From Actinomycetota bacterium (GTDB taxonomy: Bacteria; Actinomycetota; Geothermincolia; Geothermincolales; RBG-13-55-18): a stretch of 64,000 bases of DNA. Position 1 is the stretch's first letter. Each line of letters starts with the position of its first letter. Below are positions 7,764-16,326 of this stretch, one piece after another. The DNA is taken from assembly GCA_030019255.1 (NCBI GenBank), contig JASEFK010000006.1:26464-90463 (forward strand), in the 5' to 3' direction. Made by a program: the position numbers and the translations under genes. A model generated the notes under the pieces. It did no database searches, had not been told where the DNA came from, and was given only the letters and a program-made list of their open reading frames with translations.

Positions 7764-9626
7764 ATGACCTTCGGAAATATGGGTAAAGGCGTGGAGGTGG
7801 ACCTGAGCTCGAGAACGGTAACCGAGTTCGAGATCCCGGAGGAAATTTACCGGGACTACATAGGTGGTACCGGACTGGCGGCCAAGCTCCTCTACGACCG
7901 GGGGAACCTGGAAGCGGAGCCCCTGGACCCGGACAACCTGCTCATCTTCGCCACCGGTCCCCTCACCGGAATAGGTTTTTCGGGATCCAGCCGCCTCTCG
8001 GTGGGCTCCCGCTCCCCGCTCACCGGGATATGGGGTCAGGCCTCCTGCGGGGGAAACTTCGGCCCTGAGCTCAAGCGCTGCGGATACGACGCCCTGATCC
8101 TCAAGGGAAGGGCGGAGAGGCCGGTGTACCTCGTCCTGGGCGACGATTCCGTGGAGATAGCCTCCGCGGAGGACCTGTGGGGAAAGGATACCTACGAGAC
8201 CACGGACATCCTCAAGGAACGGCATGGAAAGCAGGCCAAGGTGCTGGCCGTGGGTCAGGCGGCGGAAAACCTCATCCCCTTCGCCAGCATCGTCAACGAT
8301 AAGGGCCACCACTTCGGGCGCGCCGGTATGGGCACGGTGATGGGGTCCAAGCGGGTCAAGGCCATCGTGGCCCAGGGGACCAAGAAGATGGAGTACAAGG
8401 ACCCGGAGAAGGTCAAGGCCATGCAGGAGGAATTCCGGGAGCTGGTCAAGGAGAGCGTCTTCTGCGGGGCGCTCTCCGCCTTCGGCACCGGGGCCAACAT
8501 GGAGGCCAAGATGATGGAGGGCGACGTTCCCACCCGCAACTGGGGACGCGGGATATGGGAGGAGGGGGCGGAGAAGCTATCCGGTATCGCCCTGGCGGAC
8601 AACTTCGTCGTGGACCACGGCAGCTGCCGCGGCTGCGCGGTGCGCTGCAAGCCGGTGGTGGAGGTCAAGGAGGGACCCTACGCCATGGGGCCGGGTCCGG
8701 GTCCGGAATACGAGACCCAGGCCTCCTTCGGGACCATGATCATGAACGACAACCTGGCCGCCCTGTGCAAGATAAACGAGTACTGCAACCGCGTGGGGAT
8801 GGACACCATCACCTGCGGGGCCACCATAGCCTGGGCCATGGACTGCTACGAGGCGGGAATCCTCAAGCCCGAGGACTACGACGGCATCAGGCTGGAATGG
8901 GGAGACGTGGACACGGTCATCGAACTCCTGCCCAGGATCGTCAACCGGGAGGGCAAGCTGGGCACCCTCCTGGCAAAGGGTTCCCGCAGGGCGGCGGAGG
9001 AGGTGGGCAATGGCGCCGACGCCTACCTCACCGACTCCAAGGGCCTGGAGGCCCCCATGCACGATCCCCGCTGCAACTGGGGCGACGGGCTGGCCTATGC
9101 CGTCTCCATCCGGGGGGCCTGCCACGTGTCCAACCTCACCTTCCTCCTGGAGTGGGGAGCCATCGAGTACCCGGAGATCGGGCTGGACAAGAACTACCAG
9201 CCCCAGTCCGCGGAGTACAAGGCCGAGGCGGTGGCCCTCACCGCCGACCTGGGTTGTATCATGAACTCCGCCTGCTGGTGCGAGTTCCCGGGGACCATCT
9301 ACTCGGTTACCCAGTGGGCGGAGCTCTTCGACGCCGTGGCCGGCTACGGGTGGGATTACCGCAAGATGATGGAGGCCGGGGCCCGGGTGTGGTTCCTGCA
9401 GCGCTGCCTGGGCCACATCTGGGGGGCCACGGGAGCCGACGACCGCATCGGGCAGAGGATCATGACCCCGGTGGAGGACGGGGGCATCGCCGGTTCCGTC
9501 CCGGACATGGATACCATGCTGCGGGAATTCTACGAGTATCGCGGCATGACCCCCGACGGGATGCCCACCCGGGAGACCCTGGAGAAGTACAGCCTGGGCT
9601 ACCTGGCCGACCGCCTGGGCCTGTGA
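7764..9626 (+). CDS. aor: Aldehyde:ferredoxin oxidoreductase (AOR family, tungsten/molybdenum bispterin)
   Basis: The 620-residue protein shows the AOR plan. The N-terminal pterin-binding domain has GGTGLAAKLLYDRG, WGQASCGGNFGPELKRCGYD and FGRAGMGTVMGSKRVKA. The [4Fe-4S] cysteines are in CRGCAVRC at 288-295, with a distant fourth cysteine expected near LGCIMNSACWCEF. I chose the ATG at 7764, eight bases after AAGAGG; the ATG at 7758 is too close. AORs oxidise aldehydes to carboxylic acids with ferredoxin in the cytosol, or reduce acids. Preceding alcohol dehydrogenase and SCP2 genes suggest a lipid-derived aldehyde. MobA and FdhD genes at 22-24 kb may serve its cofactor. Subfamily and substrate cannot be told by eye. 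Confidence 0.92.
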   Translation: MTFGNMGKGVEVDLSSRTVTEFEIPEEIYRDYIGGTGLAAKLLYDRGNLEAEPLDPDNLLIFATGPLTGIGFSGSSRLSVGSRSPLTGIWGQASCGGNFGPELKRCGYDALILKGRAERPVYLVLGDDSVEIASAEDLWGKDTYETTDILKERHGKQAKVLAVGQAAENLIPFASIVNDKGHHFGRAGMGTVMGSKRVKAIVAQGTKKMEYKDPEKVKAMQEEFRELVKESVFCGALSAFGTGANMEAKMMEGDVPTRNWGRGIWEEGAEKLSGIALADNFVVDHGSCRGCAVRCKPVVEVKEGPYAMGPGPGPEYETQASFGTMIMNDNLAALCKINEYCNRVGMDTITCGATIAWAMDCYEAGILKPEDYDGIRLEWGDVDTVIELLPRIVNREGKLGTLLAKGSRRAAEEVGNGADAYLTDSKGLEAPMHDPRCNWGDGLAYAVSIRGACHVSNLTFLLEWGAIEYPEIGLDKNYQPQSAEYKAEAVALTADLGCIMNSACWCEFPGTIYSVTQWAELFDAVAGYGWDYRKMMEAGARVWFLQRCLGHIWGATGADDRIGQRIMTPVEDGGIAGSVPDMDTMLREFYEYRGMTPDGMPTRETLEKYSLGYLADRLGL

Positions 9627-10372
9627 GGGGAAAGCGTGGTGATCCCACCTCCCCAGGCGAACCCGGTCCTTCATCCCGGAGTCCTTGCCGTCCTTTAGCC
9701 CGTTTAATAAGGATGCGGGGCTGGGACCAGATCGCGCAAGACGGTTCGTGGAGCGACCGTAAAGGCCGATGTACGATGTAAAGGCACGGAGGTGGCAATT
9801 CTTAAAAGGGGGCGGTGAAGAACCTGCCCCCGAACCCTTTTTCTCTCCTTCCGAAATGTACACCAAACAACGGGCAGGTACAAGGAAACCTCCACGCCGG
9901 GAGGGGCAACCTCCCCACTTATCCCGATGCGGATTAAAGCAAGCGGAAAAGGAAGTTTCTCTCCATCGAGAACCCAGCATAAGACGGTAGAGGAGGCGCA
10001 GGAGGGAGAGGTTGATTTCGCCCCCGGAAAAATTCCGGGTGACGCGAGGCGGCAAAAGCATTAAAATATTAACATTCGCTTAATATTATGGTCAGCGCGG
10101 ACGCTCCGCGGGCACGCTCGGAGGGACAGGATCCGCGGGCGAAAAAAGGGAAAGAAACCGGCACTTCGCTTACATGGACAGGGTGGGAGGGTCGGTGCCG
10201 CTCAAGAGCCGGTTAGCGGTCAAGGATGAGGTCAGGATCGCCATTGCTCGACTTCCGTTTTTTCACGACATCAAGCCGGGCACCAATCCAGTGTTCCTCG
10301 GAGGAGGTGATGGATGGCCGAACCAGAAACGCGCTTTAAGCCACAGCCGGGACGACCAAGGGAGGTGAGGTA
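9627..10372. other. 746-bp non-coding gap with two hairpin-forming sequences
   Basis: No frame looks coding. A hairpin CCCGGAA-AAA-TTCCGGG lies at 10023-10039, and a perfect AT-rich inverted repeat AATATTAA-N7-TTAATATT at 10065-10087. The latter could be an operator or the upstream promoter element of the DUF35/thiolase operon, whose first gene starts 285 bp later. Confidence 0.5.
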
Positions 10373-10837
10373 ATGTCCGACTGGAAGAAGGACGTGGAAG
10401 TCCTGATCCACCAGGGAAAGATAAGTGTCCCCTATTCGTGGACGGTGGGAAGCACCCTCAGCCGCTGGTACTGCGAGCTTCGGGACAACGGCAAGATATG
10501 GGCCAACCGTTGCCCCAGCTGCGGAACGGTCTTCGTGCCCCCCAAGGCCAAGTGCATCCACTGCTACCAGGAACCCCACGACTGGGTGGAGCTTCCGGGG
10601 ACCGGGACCGTGGAAACCTATACCATAGTCCGCTACGAGGAGCCCAAGCTCCACCCCCGCAAGGCCCCCTTCGTCTACGGCCTCATTAAGATGGACGGGG
10701 CCGACACCTGCCTTCTGCACTTCATCGACGAGATCGAGCCGGAGAAGGTCAAGGTGGGCATGCGCGTGGAGGCGGTGCTGGAGGAGGAGCGGGAGGGCAA
10801 CATCCTCGATATCCGACACTTCCGTCCCCTGGGCTGA
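10373..10837 (+). CDS. DUF35 zinc-ribbon/OB-fold protein, partner of thiolase-fold enzyme
   Basis: This 154-residue protein has a rubredoxin-like zinc ribbon with C47/C50 (CPSC) and C61/C64 (CIHC), followed by an OB-fold domain (GTVETYTIVRYEEPK... AVLEEEREG). This is the ChsH2 C-terminal or DUF35 layout. DUF35 proteins bind thiolase-superfamily partners, as in archaeal thiolase/HMG-CoA synthase complexes and the steroid side-chain aldolase Ltp2. The partner is most likely the gene starting 18 bp downstream. A second DUF35 gene closes the cluster. The ATG follows GGGAGGTGAGGTA. Confidence 0.88.
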   Translation: MSDWKKDVEVLIHQGKISVPYSWTVGSTLSRWYCELRDNGKIWANRCPSCGTVFVPPKAKCIHCYQEPHDWVELPGTGTVETYTIVRYEEPKLHPRKAPFVYGLIKMDGADTCLLHFIDEIEPEKVKVGMRVEAVLEEEREGNILDIRHFRPLG

Positions 10838-10855
10838 TGGAAGGTGGTGAAAGTC

Positions 10856-11998
10856 ATGGAAAAAGTTGCCATCATAGGAGTAGCCCAGAGCAAGTACGAG
10901 CAGAACAAGCCGGAGACCTTCGCCGAGATGGTCTACGACGTCACCCGGCGGGCCCTGGAGGACGCGGGCATCACCAAGGACGAGGTGGACAACGTGGTGT
11001 CGGTGTCCAGCGACTTCTGGGACGGGCGCACCATCTCCAGCATGGCCATCCAGGACAGCGCGTGCGCCTACGGGAAGGACATCACCACCGTGGAGGGCGA
11101 CGGGACCTTCGGATGCCTCTACGGCATGATGCGCATCCTCTCCGGGAGCTTCGGGGTGACCATCGTGGTGGCCCACCACAAGGGGACGGAGAGCAACATG
11201 AACGGCATCACCAACTGCGCCTTCGATCCCCTGGTGGAGAGGAAGCTGGGCATCGACGCCGTTTCCTCGGCGGCCCTGCAGGCCCGCCGCTACATGACCA
11301 AGTACGCCCTCAAGGAGGAGCAGTTCGCCCTGGTGTCGGTGAAGAACCACGGGAACGCCATGCGCAACCCGCTGGCCCTCTTCCCCATGGAGATTACCGT
11401 GGAGGACGTGATGAACTCCCGCAGGATCGCCGACCCCCTCAAGCTCCTGGATTGCTCCCCGGTGACCGACGGCGCGGCGGCCCTGGTGCTGGCCGCAGAG
11501 AGGCAGGCCAAGAAGCTCTCCACGCGGAAGAAGCGCGTGTGGCTGCTGGGCGTGGGACACTGCTCCGACGCCTACCGCCTGGGGGACCGCGACCTGGCGG
11601 ACACCCGGGCCCTCAAGGCGGCCGCCAAGCGCGCCTATGCCATGGCGGGCATCGTCGACCCCTTGAAGGAAATCGACGTGGCCGAGGTCTACGACGCCTT
11701 CTCCTACATGGAGCCCCTGTGGCTGGAGGGACTGGGGTTCTGCGAGGACGGCATGGGCTGCGAGTACCTGGAGCGCGGCTACTTCAACTTCGACGGGAAG
11801 CTCCCGGTCAACCCCTCCGGAGGACGGCTCTCCGCCAATCCCGTGCAGGTGGCCGGACTAGCGGAACTGGCGGAGTGCGTGCTGCAGATCCGCGGGGAGG
11901 CCGGCGAGCGACAGGTGGGCGAGGTGAACGTCGCCCTGGCCCACGGCATCAACGGCATGTGCGGCCAGTCCCACTGCGTTTGGATCCTGGGCAGATAG
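10856..11998 (+). CDS. Thiolase-fold protein of SCP-x/Ltp2 type, lacking the thiolase cysteine
   Basis: The 380-residue protein has the thiolase-superfamily fold signatures: MEKVAIIGVAQSKY at the start, VNPSGGRLSANP near the C-terminus and YDAFSYMEPLWLEGLGFC before it. By alignment to the SCP-x type motif C-x-x-G ahead of IxSG, the nucleophile position falls on E80 in VEGDGTFG, and the GHP histidine is replaced in SANP. A normal Claisen thiolase is therefore unlikely. Known relatives with such changes include the retro-aldolase Ltp2, which works with a DUF35 partner. Adjacent DUF35 genes fit a heteromeric complex. I chose the ATG at 10856, after GAAGGTGG, over a GTG at 10844. Confidence 0.82.
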   Translation: MEKVAIIGVAQSKYEQNKPETFAEMVYDVTRRALEDAGITKDEVDNVVSVSSDFWDGRTISSMAIQDSACAYGKDITTVEGDGTFGCLYGMMRILSGSFGVTIVVAHHKGTESNMNGITNCAFDPLVERKLGIDAVSSAALQARRYMTKYALKEEQFALVSVKNHGNAMRNPLALFPMEITVEDVMNSRRIADPLKLLDCSPVTDGAAALVLAAERQAKKLSTRKKRVWLLGVGHCSDAYRLGDRDLADTRALKAAAKRAYAMAGIVDPLKEIDVAEVYDAFSYMEPLWLEGLGFCEDGMGCEYLERGYFNFDGKLPVNPSGGRLSANPVQVAGLAELAECVLQIRGEAGERQVGEVNVALAHGINGMCGQSHCVWILGR

Positions 11999-12011
11999 GA
12001 GGTGACGCGCC

Positions 12012-13166
12012 ATGGGTAAAAGAGTCGGAATCATCGGAGTAGGACAGACCCACCACGCCGCCAAGCGCCTGGACGCCTCCGGGGTGGAGCTCATCGCCGA
12101 GGCCGTCACCCGCGCCCTGGACGATGCCGAGCTGACCATCAAGGATATCGACGCCATCGTCATCGGCAACATGGACCACTTCGAGAACATCAACTACGTG
12201 GACATGTGGGCCGTGGACGGGCTGGGAGCCTTCATGAAGCCGGTGTTCAAGGTAACCACCGGGGGGACCACGGGGACCACGGTGGGGGCTTGCGGGTACT
12301 ACCATTGCGCCAGCGGCCTCTTCGACGTGGTCATGGCCGTGGGCTGGGAGAAGAACTCGGAGTCGGACACCCAGGCGGCCATCGCCACCTGCTCCAACCC
12401 CACCCTGGAGCGTGACTTCTTCGCTGGGGCCATCGGTCCCTTGGCCACCGAGTACTCCATGTACATGAAGGCCTACGGGGCCACCGAGGAGGACGCGGCC
12501 ATCGTGGCGGCCAGGGACCGCAACAACGCCCTCAACAACCCCTACGCCCACTCCCGCCAGGCGGTGACCGTGGAGGACGTGCTCAAGTCCCCCATGCTCT
12601 CCTACCCCATCAAGTTCCTGGACATGTGCCCGCGCTCCGACGGAGCCTGCGCGGTTATCTTCGCCGTGGAGGAGAAGGCCAAGAAGCTCTGTCCCCGCCC
12701 GGCCTGGGTGCACGCCTCGGTGGTGCGCCACGACTACACCCACTTCGGGGACCTGGAGTGGACCTTCATGCCCACCCTGGAGCGGGCCTCGGCGGAGGCC
12801 TACAAGCTGGCCGGGATCACCAACCCCCTGAAGGAGTTCGACGTGGCCGAGCTCTACCTCCCGGCCTCCACCTGCGGGGTGAAGTGGATGGACTCCCTGT
12901 GGTTCTGCGACCACGGCGAAGCCCCCAAGCTGGTGCGCAAGGGCACCTTCCACATGGACGGGGAGCTCCCCATCAACCCCTCCGGGGGGGTCATCTCCAC
13001 CAACCCCATCGGGGCCACCGCCCTCATCCGCATCGGCGAGGCCGCCTGGCAGGTGATGGGCAAGGCCGGGGCGCGCCAGGTGGAAAACGTGAAGCTGGCC
13101 CTGGCCACCGGGTTCGGCGGCTGCAGCTGGTCGGACGTTATGATTCTGGGCGCCGAGCTCCCCTGA
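12012..13166 (+). CDS. Second thiolase-fold protein of SCP-x/Ltp2 type, lacking the thiolase cysteine
   Basis: The 384-residue protein begins MGKRVGIIGVGQTHH and keeps the fold signatures, including LPINPSGGVISTNPIGA and GFGGCSWSDVMILG. At the nucleophile position it reads G85-T-T-G instead of C-x-x-G, and the GHP histidine is again changed (STNP). It follows the first paralogue by 13 bp with its own GGAGGTGACGC ribosome site, and a DUF35 gene follows it by 17 bp. The set could form two thiolase-fold/DUF35 pairs or one hetero-oligomer. A retro-aldol or acyl-condensing role is inferred from family resemblance; substrate is unknown. Confidence 0.82.
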   Translation: MGKRVGIIGVGQTHHAAKRLDASGVELIAEAVTRALDDAELTIKDIDAIVIGNMDHFENINYVDMWAVDGLGAFMKPVFKVTTGGTTGTTVGACGYYHCASGLFDVVMAVGWEKNSESDTQAAIATCSNPTLERDFFAGAIGPLATEYSMYMKAYGATEEDAAIVAARDRNNALNNPYAHSRQAVTVEDVLKSPMLSYPIKFLDMCPRSDGACAVIFAVEEKAKKLCPRPAWVHASVVRHDYTHFGDLEWTFMPTLERASAEAYKLAGITNPLKEFDVAELYLPASTCGVKWMDSLWFCDHGEAPKLVRKGTFHMDGELPINPSGGVISTNPIGATALIRIGEAAWQVMGKAGARQVENVKLALATGFGGCSWSDVMILGAELP

Positions 13167-13183
13167 GGAAGGAGGTGAGAGGA

Positions 13184-13696
13184 ATGAAACCCATGGGACT
13201 CTACGAGGACAAGCGCAAGCGCACCCACACCCCGGAGGGTTACGAGCTGCTCACCCACGAGTCCGGGCACCTGGAGTACGACTTCAACTGGCACCTGGGA
13301 TACTACTGGAGCAAGTTCCTGGCCGGACTCAAGGAGAAGAAGTTCCTGGCCACCAAGTGCAGCCAGTGCGGCACGGTGTACATGCTTCCCCGCATGGTGT
13401 GCGGCCGGTGCTTCCTGGAGATGAACGACTGGGTGGAGGTGGGCCCGGAAGGAGTGCTGGAAGGCTTCACCATCGTGCGCTTCCCCTACATCGACCCCAA
13501 CACCGGCGGGATGATGAAGGTCCCCTTCACCTCCATCTGGGTCACCCTGGACGGGGCCAACACGCGCATGATGCACTACTGCAACGAGACCGACGAGAAG
13601 AACCTGGAGGTCGGAATGCGCATGCGCGCCGTGTGGTCCGAGGAGCGGACCGGGAGCATCCACGACGTGGCCTACTTCGAGGTCATCCGTGAGTAA
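13184..13696 (+). CDS. DUF35 zinc-ribbon/OB-fold protein (second copy)
   Basis: The 170-residue product has a zinc ribbon with C59/C62 (CSQC) and C73/C76 (CGRC), then an OB fold (GVLEGFTIVRFPYIDPN... MRMRAVWSEE). It has a 30-residue longer N-terminus than the DUF35 protein at 10373. The ATG at 13184 follows AAGGAGGTGAGAGG. It lies immediately after the second thiolase-fold gene and presumably binds it, giving a symmetric DUF35-thiolase-thiolase-DUF35 operon. Confidence 0.88.
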   Translation: MKPMGLYEDKRKRTHTPEGYELLTHESGHLEYDFNWHLGYYWSKFLAGLKEKKFLATKCSQCGTVYMLPRMVCGRCFLEMNDWVEVGPEGVLEGFTIVRFPYIDPNTGGMMKVPFTSIWVTLDGANTRMMHYCNETDEKNLEVGMRMRAVWSEERTGSIHDVAYFEVIRE

Positions 13697-13765
13697 GGGC
13701 GACATATTCCATAAAATGGAAACCGAATGTCGAGGCCCTTGACGCCGGAAGGCGAGGCGGTCATG

Positions 13766-13795
13766 GGGGCGGATAGAATATATCCGCCCCTTTAT
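13766..13795 (+). terminator. Rho-independent terminator of the DUF35/thiolase operon
   Basis: GGGGCGGATA (13766-13775) and TATCCGCCCC (13781-13790) form a perfect 10-bp stem with a five-base loop, followed by TTTAT. It lies 70 bp after the last gene of the operon. A weaker terminator may act on the other strand too. Confidence 0.85.
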
Positions 13796-14160
13796 CTTCC
13801 GAGTGAATCTCCTCCTGGACCTTAACCATCCAGGCGAAAGGCCGGGTCGGGCGCGCCCTTAGGGCGGGGCAGTCCCGGGTAGGCGTTAAAAGCCCTGGGA
13901 ACCACCCATCAATCAAGGTCGACGAAACACGTCCACCATCGAGGACTCCCGCCAGGGAAATCTTCCATGGACATGGCATGCAGTATGAACATGCCAAAGC
14001 ACTCCGGTCACCATCGGGGATTCCCCGCTCCTCCTTCCAACGGTTCTTCTCCCAGGAATGCCCTCGCCGCCGGCTGGACGCGACCGGATGAGAATTCCTT
14101 TTGCGGGCTTCCGCCCATGGCCGCCGTTCGTGGGTCGGCATACAGCTCCGCGGATGCCGA

Positions 14161-14874
14161 TCAACCCATGCCCCACCGCGAGGCGAGCCGGTCCGCGAGG
14201 CGACCTATCTTTTGGGACGCTCCGGGGCCGATAACCGCGCCGTGGCCCGGGTAGGCGTAGTCCAGGTTCAGTTCAGCCAGACGGCGCATGGATTCCAGGA
14301 TAGCCTGGCGGTCGTAGCTGAAGGAGAGGAAGGGCGGTCCGGGACGGTTGAAGAAGTTGGAAACCATGTCCCCGATGAAGGCCATCCTCCTTTCCCGGTT
14401 CAGGTAGGCCACGCCGCCCTCCGTGTGGCCGGGCAGCTCCAGCACCTCCAGTCCCAGCTCCTCCAGCATCTCGCCGTCCCGGAGGGGCAGGTCAACCTCG
14501 CAGGTATCGAAATGCTGGTACTTCTCCAGGACGGAGCGGGGAACGCGGCGCAGCAGGCGTCCCGCCAGGCTTATATCCCCGGGGCCGGCGGGCGGCCTCC
14601 TCCCCGCTATCACCTCCGCGTCCTTCGCCCCTGCCGCCACCCGGGCCCCGCTCTTCCGCCTCAGCTCGGCCAGGTTGCCCGTGTGGTCGTAATGATAGTG
14701 GGTGATGAGGATGTACCTGAGCTCCTCCGGCCTCAAGCCGCACTGCGAGAGGGCATCCAGCACTTTCCTCCTGCCCCCGGGTACGTTGGTGTCCACGAGA
14801 TAGGGCGGGTCGCCCCGCACCAGGTAACAGTTGGCCGTAGGCGTCCTGATGGTGATGATGTCCATACCTTTCAT
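14161..14874 (-). CDS. Metallo-beta-lactamase-fold hydrolase
   Basis: From the ATG at 14874, preceded by AAGGAGAGGGG, the product has 237 residues. It carries the MBL metal motif THYHYDH with H59, H61, D63 and H64, then LPGHTEGGV, FIGDMV and a late YPGHG, which supply the other metal ligands of a two-metal site. It resembles glyoxalase II and lactonase-type hydrolases that cleave thioesters or lactones. It is isolated between non-coding stretches, so its substrate is open. A longer in-frame start at 14931 is less likely, because the extra residues are of low complexity. Confidence 0.88.
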   Translation of the reverse strand: MKGMDIITIRTPTANCYLVRGDPPYLVDTNVPGGRRKVLDALSQCGLRPEELRYILITHYHYDHTGNLAELRRKSGARVAAGAKDAEVIAGRRPPAGPGDISLAGRLLRRVPRSVLEKYQHFDTCEVDLPLRDGEMLEELGLEVLELPGHTEGGVAYLNRERRMAFIGDMVSNFFNRPGPPFLSFSYDRQAILESMRRLAELNLDYAYPGHGAVIGPGASQKIGRLADRLASRWGMG

Positions 14875-15019
14875 CCCCTCTCCTTTCCTCTTTCCTGCAT
14901 CGGCTGCCGAGCCGTCGCTTTCTCGCCCCATGCCTTACGTGTTCACGACCTTCCCGCATCCACGTTCCGGTAAGGCATATTCTTAACCTTTCCTTTCCGT
15001 GTCCTTGCCCCGGCGTCGG

Positions 15020-16250
15020 ACATGATTCTATCCCCGGCACATGATTCTATCCCCGGCAAAGGAACGGCGAAACCTCCGCGTTCCGCCTAGGGCCCGCTTC
15101 CCCTTATCCGGCGTAGCGGAAGCTTTGGACACGCATGGGACCTGCTTTCACCCGGATCTCCGCGCACGTCGCGTAAGCCCGTTCCGCCTATCCAGTTCTC
15201 GCTGTTCTCCGTTATCCAAAAACACTCGGCTCCTTTCTCTCGGCATCGCCGGCTTAGCCATTTTCGACGATCTCGCTTTTCTCCGATCTAAAAACACTCG
15301 GCCACTACCCGTATGGCTTTCCCGGGCTCCACCAGGATCCCGTTCTCGATGTCCTTCGTTATCTGGAAAACATTATTAATACAAGGGGATTTCGTGCCGG
15401 AAACCGCCGCGGGCGATCCCGCGCAAGACCAACCGGATACTTTCCAGGAACTGCCATCCGAAGGGTGGATCGACGCGTTAGGGTATGTGGGGTAGGATGA
15501 GAACTTCTTATCATTTCCAGGAACTGCTGTCCGTTAAGTCGATCGACGCTCCTCTGCTATCCGAAGGGTGGATCGACGCTTCCGTGGATAGCGGGTGCCC
15601 AACCTGGCAACCTGGTTCGCGGTACGCGGACGCCGTCTGTCTCCTCTCGAAAGGAGGAATCACGGGAGGTTGATTCCACTCCCCGTACCCTTACTTGAAG
15701 GTGGAACGGCCTTTTCCTCGAGGATGACGGATGTCCGGGCCTTTGCAGGGGGGAGAGGGAAAGTGGCCCAACGCGGCCTCCTCTCGGGCGGTGGCGGGTT
15801 TCCTTTCTTGCTCAAGGCCGGGGTGATGCCCTCGACCGCCTCCCGGGGATATAATCTCCCTGACGGAGGGACGGAAAGCTCCCGCAAGCCCATCCGACCG
15901 TCACCGAGGCAGCGGCGCAAGCCCGTTGGGAAGTTCGGAATGAGAACCTGGTGGGCGAGACGTAGCGGGAAGCTCCGTGGAACTCGTTCGCACCTTCACC
16001 GAGGCAGCGACGCAAGCCCGTTGGGAAGTCCGGATGGAAGATATTGGTGAGAGGTACCAGGTTGGGAGCTCCATGGAACCCGGCCCCCACCGTCGCCATG
16101 GGAACGAAGCAATCCGAGAAAGACCAGATGGAAGATAATGGTGGGAGGGACATGGTGGCGTTTCCGTTGAGCTTTTCCGGCCGTTACATAAGAGTAAGGC
16201 GGTCCCAGCCGGAAGACCAAACGGAAGCTATTGGCGGCAGCAAACGGGAA
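15020..16250. repeat. Non-coding stretch built of successive degenerate direct repeats
   Basis: From 14932 to 16326 no frame looks coding. Several local direct repeats lie end to end. A 19-mer ACATGATTCTATCCCCGGC is doubled at 15020-15057. A 34-nt imperfect repeat ending AAAAACACTCGGC occurs at about 15197-15230 and 15269-15302. TTTCCAGGAACTG occurs at 15441 and 15514. A 21-mer running from ATCCGAAGG to ATCGACGC is at 15456-15476 and 15559-15579. A 39-nt unit starting TCACCGAGGCAGCG is at 15901-15939 and 15996-16034. It may be a decayed repeat locus or a relic of mobile DNA; no transposase is visible. Confidence 0.6.
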
Positions 16251-16326
16251 TTCCGCAGAGGGCCACGCGCTTCGACCGCGAAAGGGGAAACCGGTTTCAT
16301 AATCCGGATAGATAAAGGAGGGAGCC

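Noticed and set aside
10174-10368. Small plus-strand gene before the DUF35 operon
   Set aside because: Sixty-four residues of unpatterned sequence with no ribosome site; it probably lies in the leader of the operon.
14932-16326. CRISPR array in the repeat-rich gap
   Set aside because: Repeats occur only in pairs of different lengths and sequences with irregular spacing, and no Cas genes are present.
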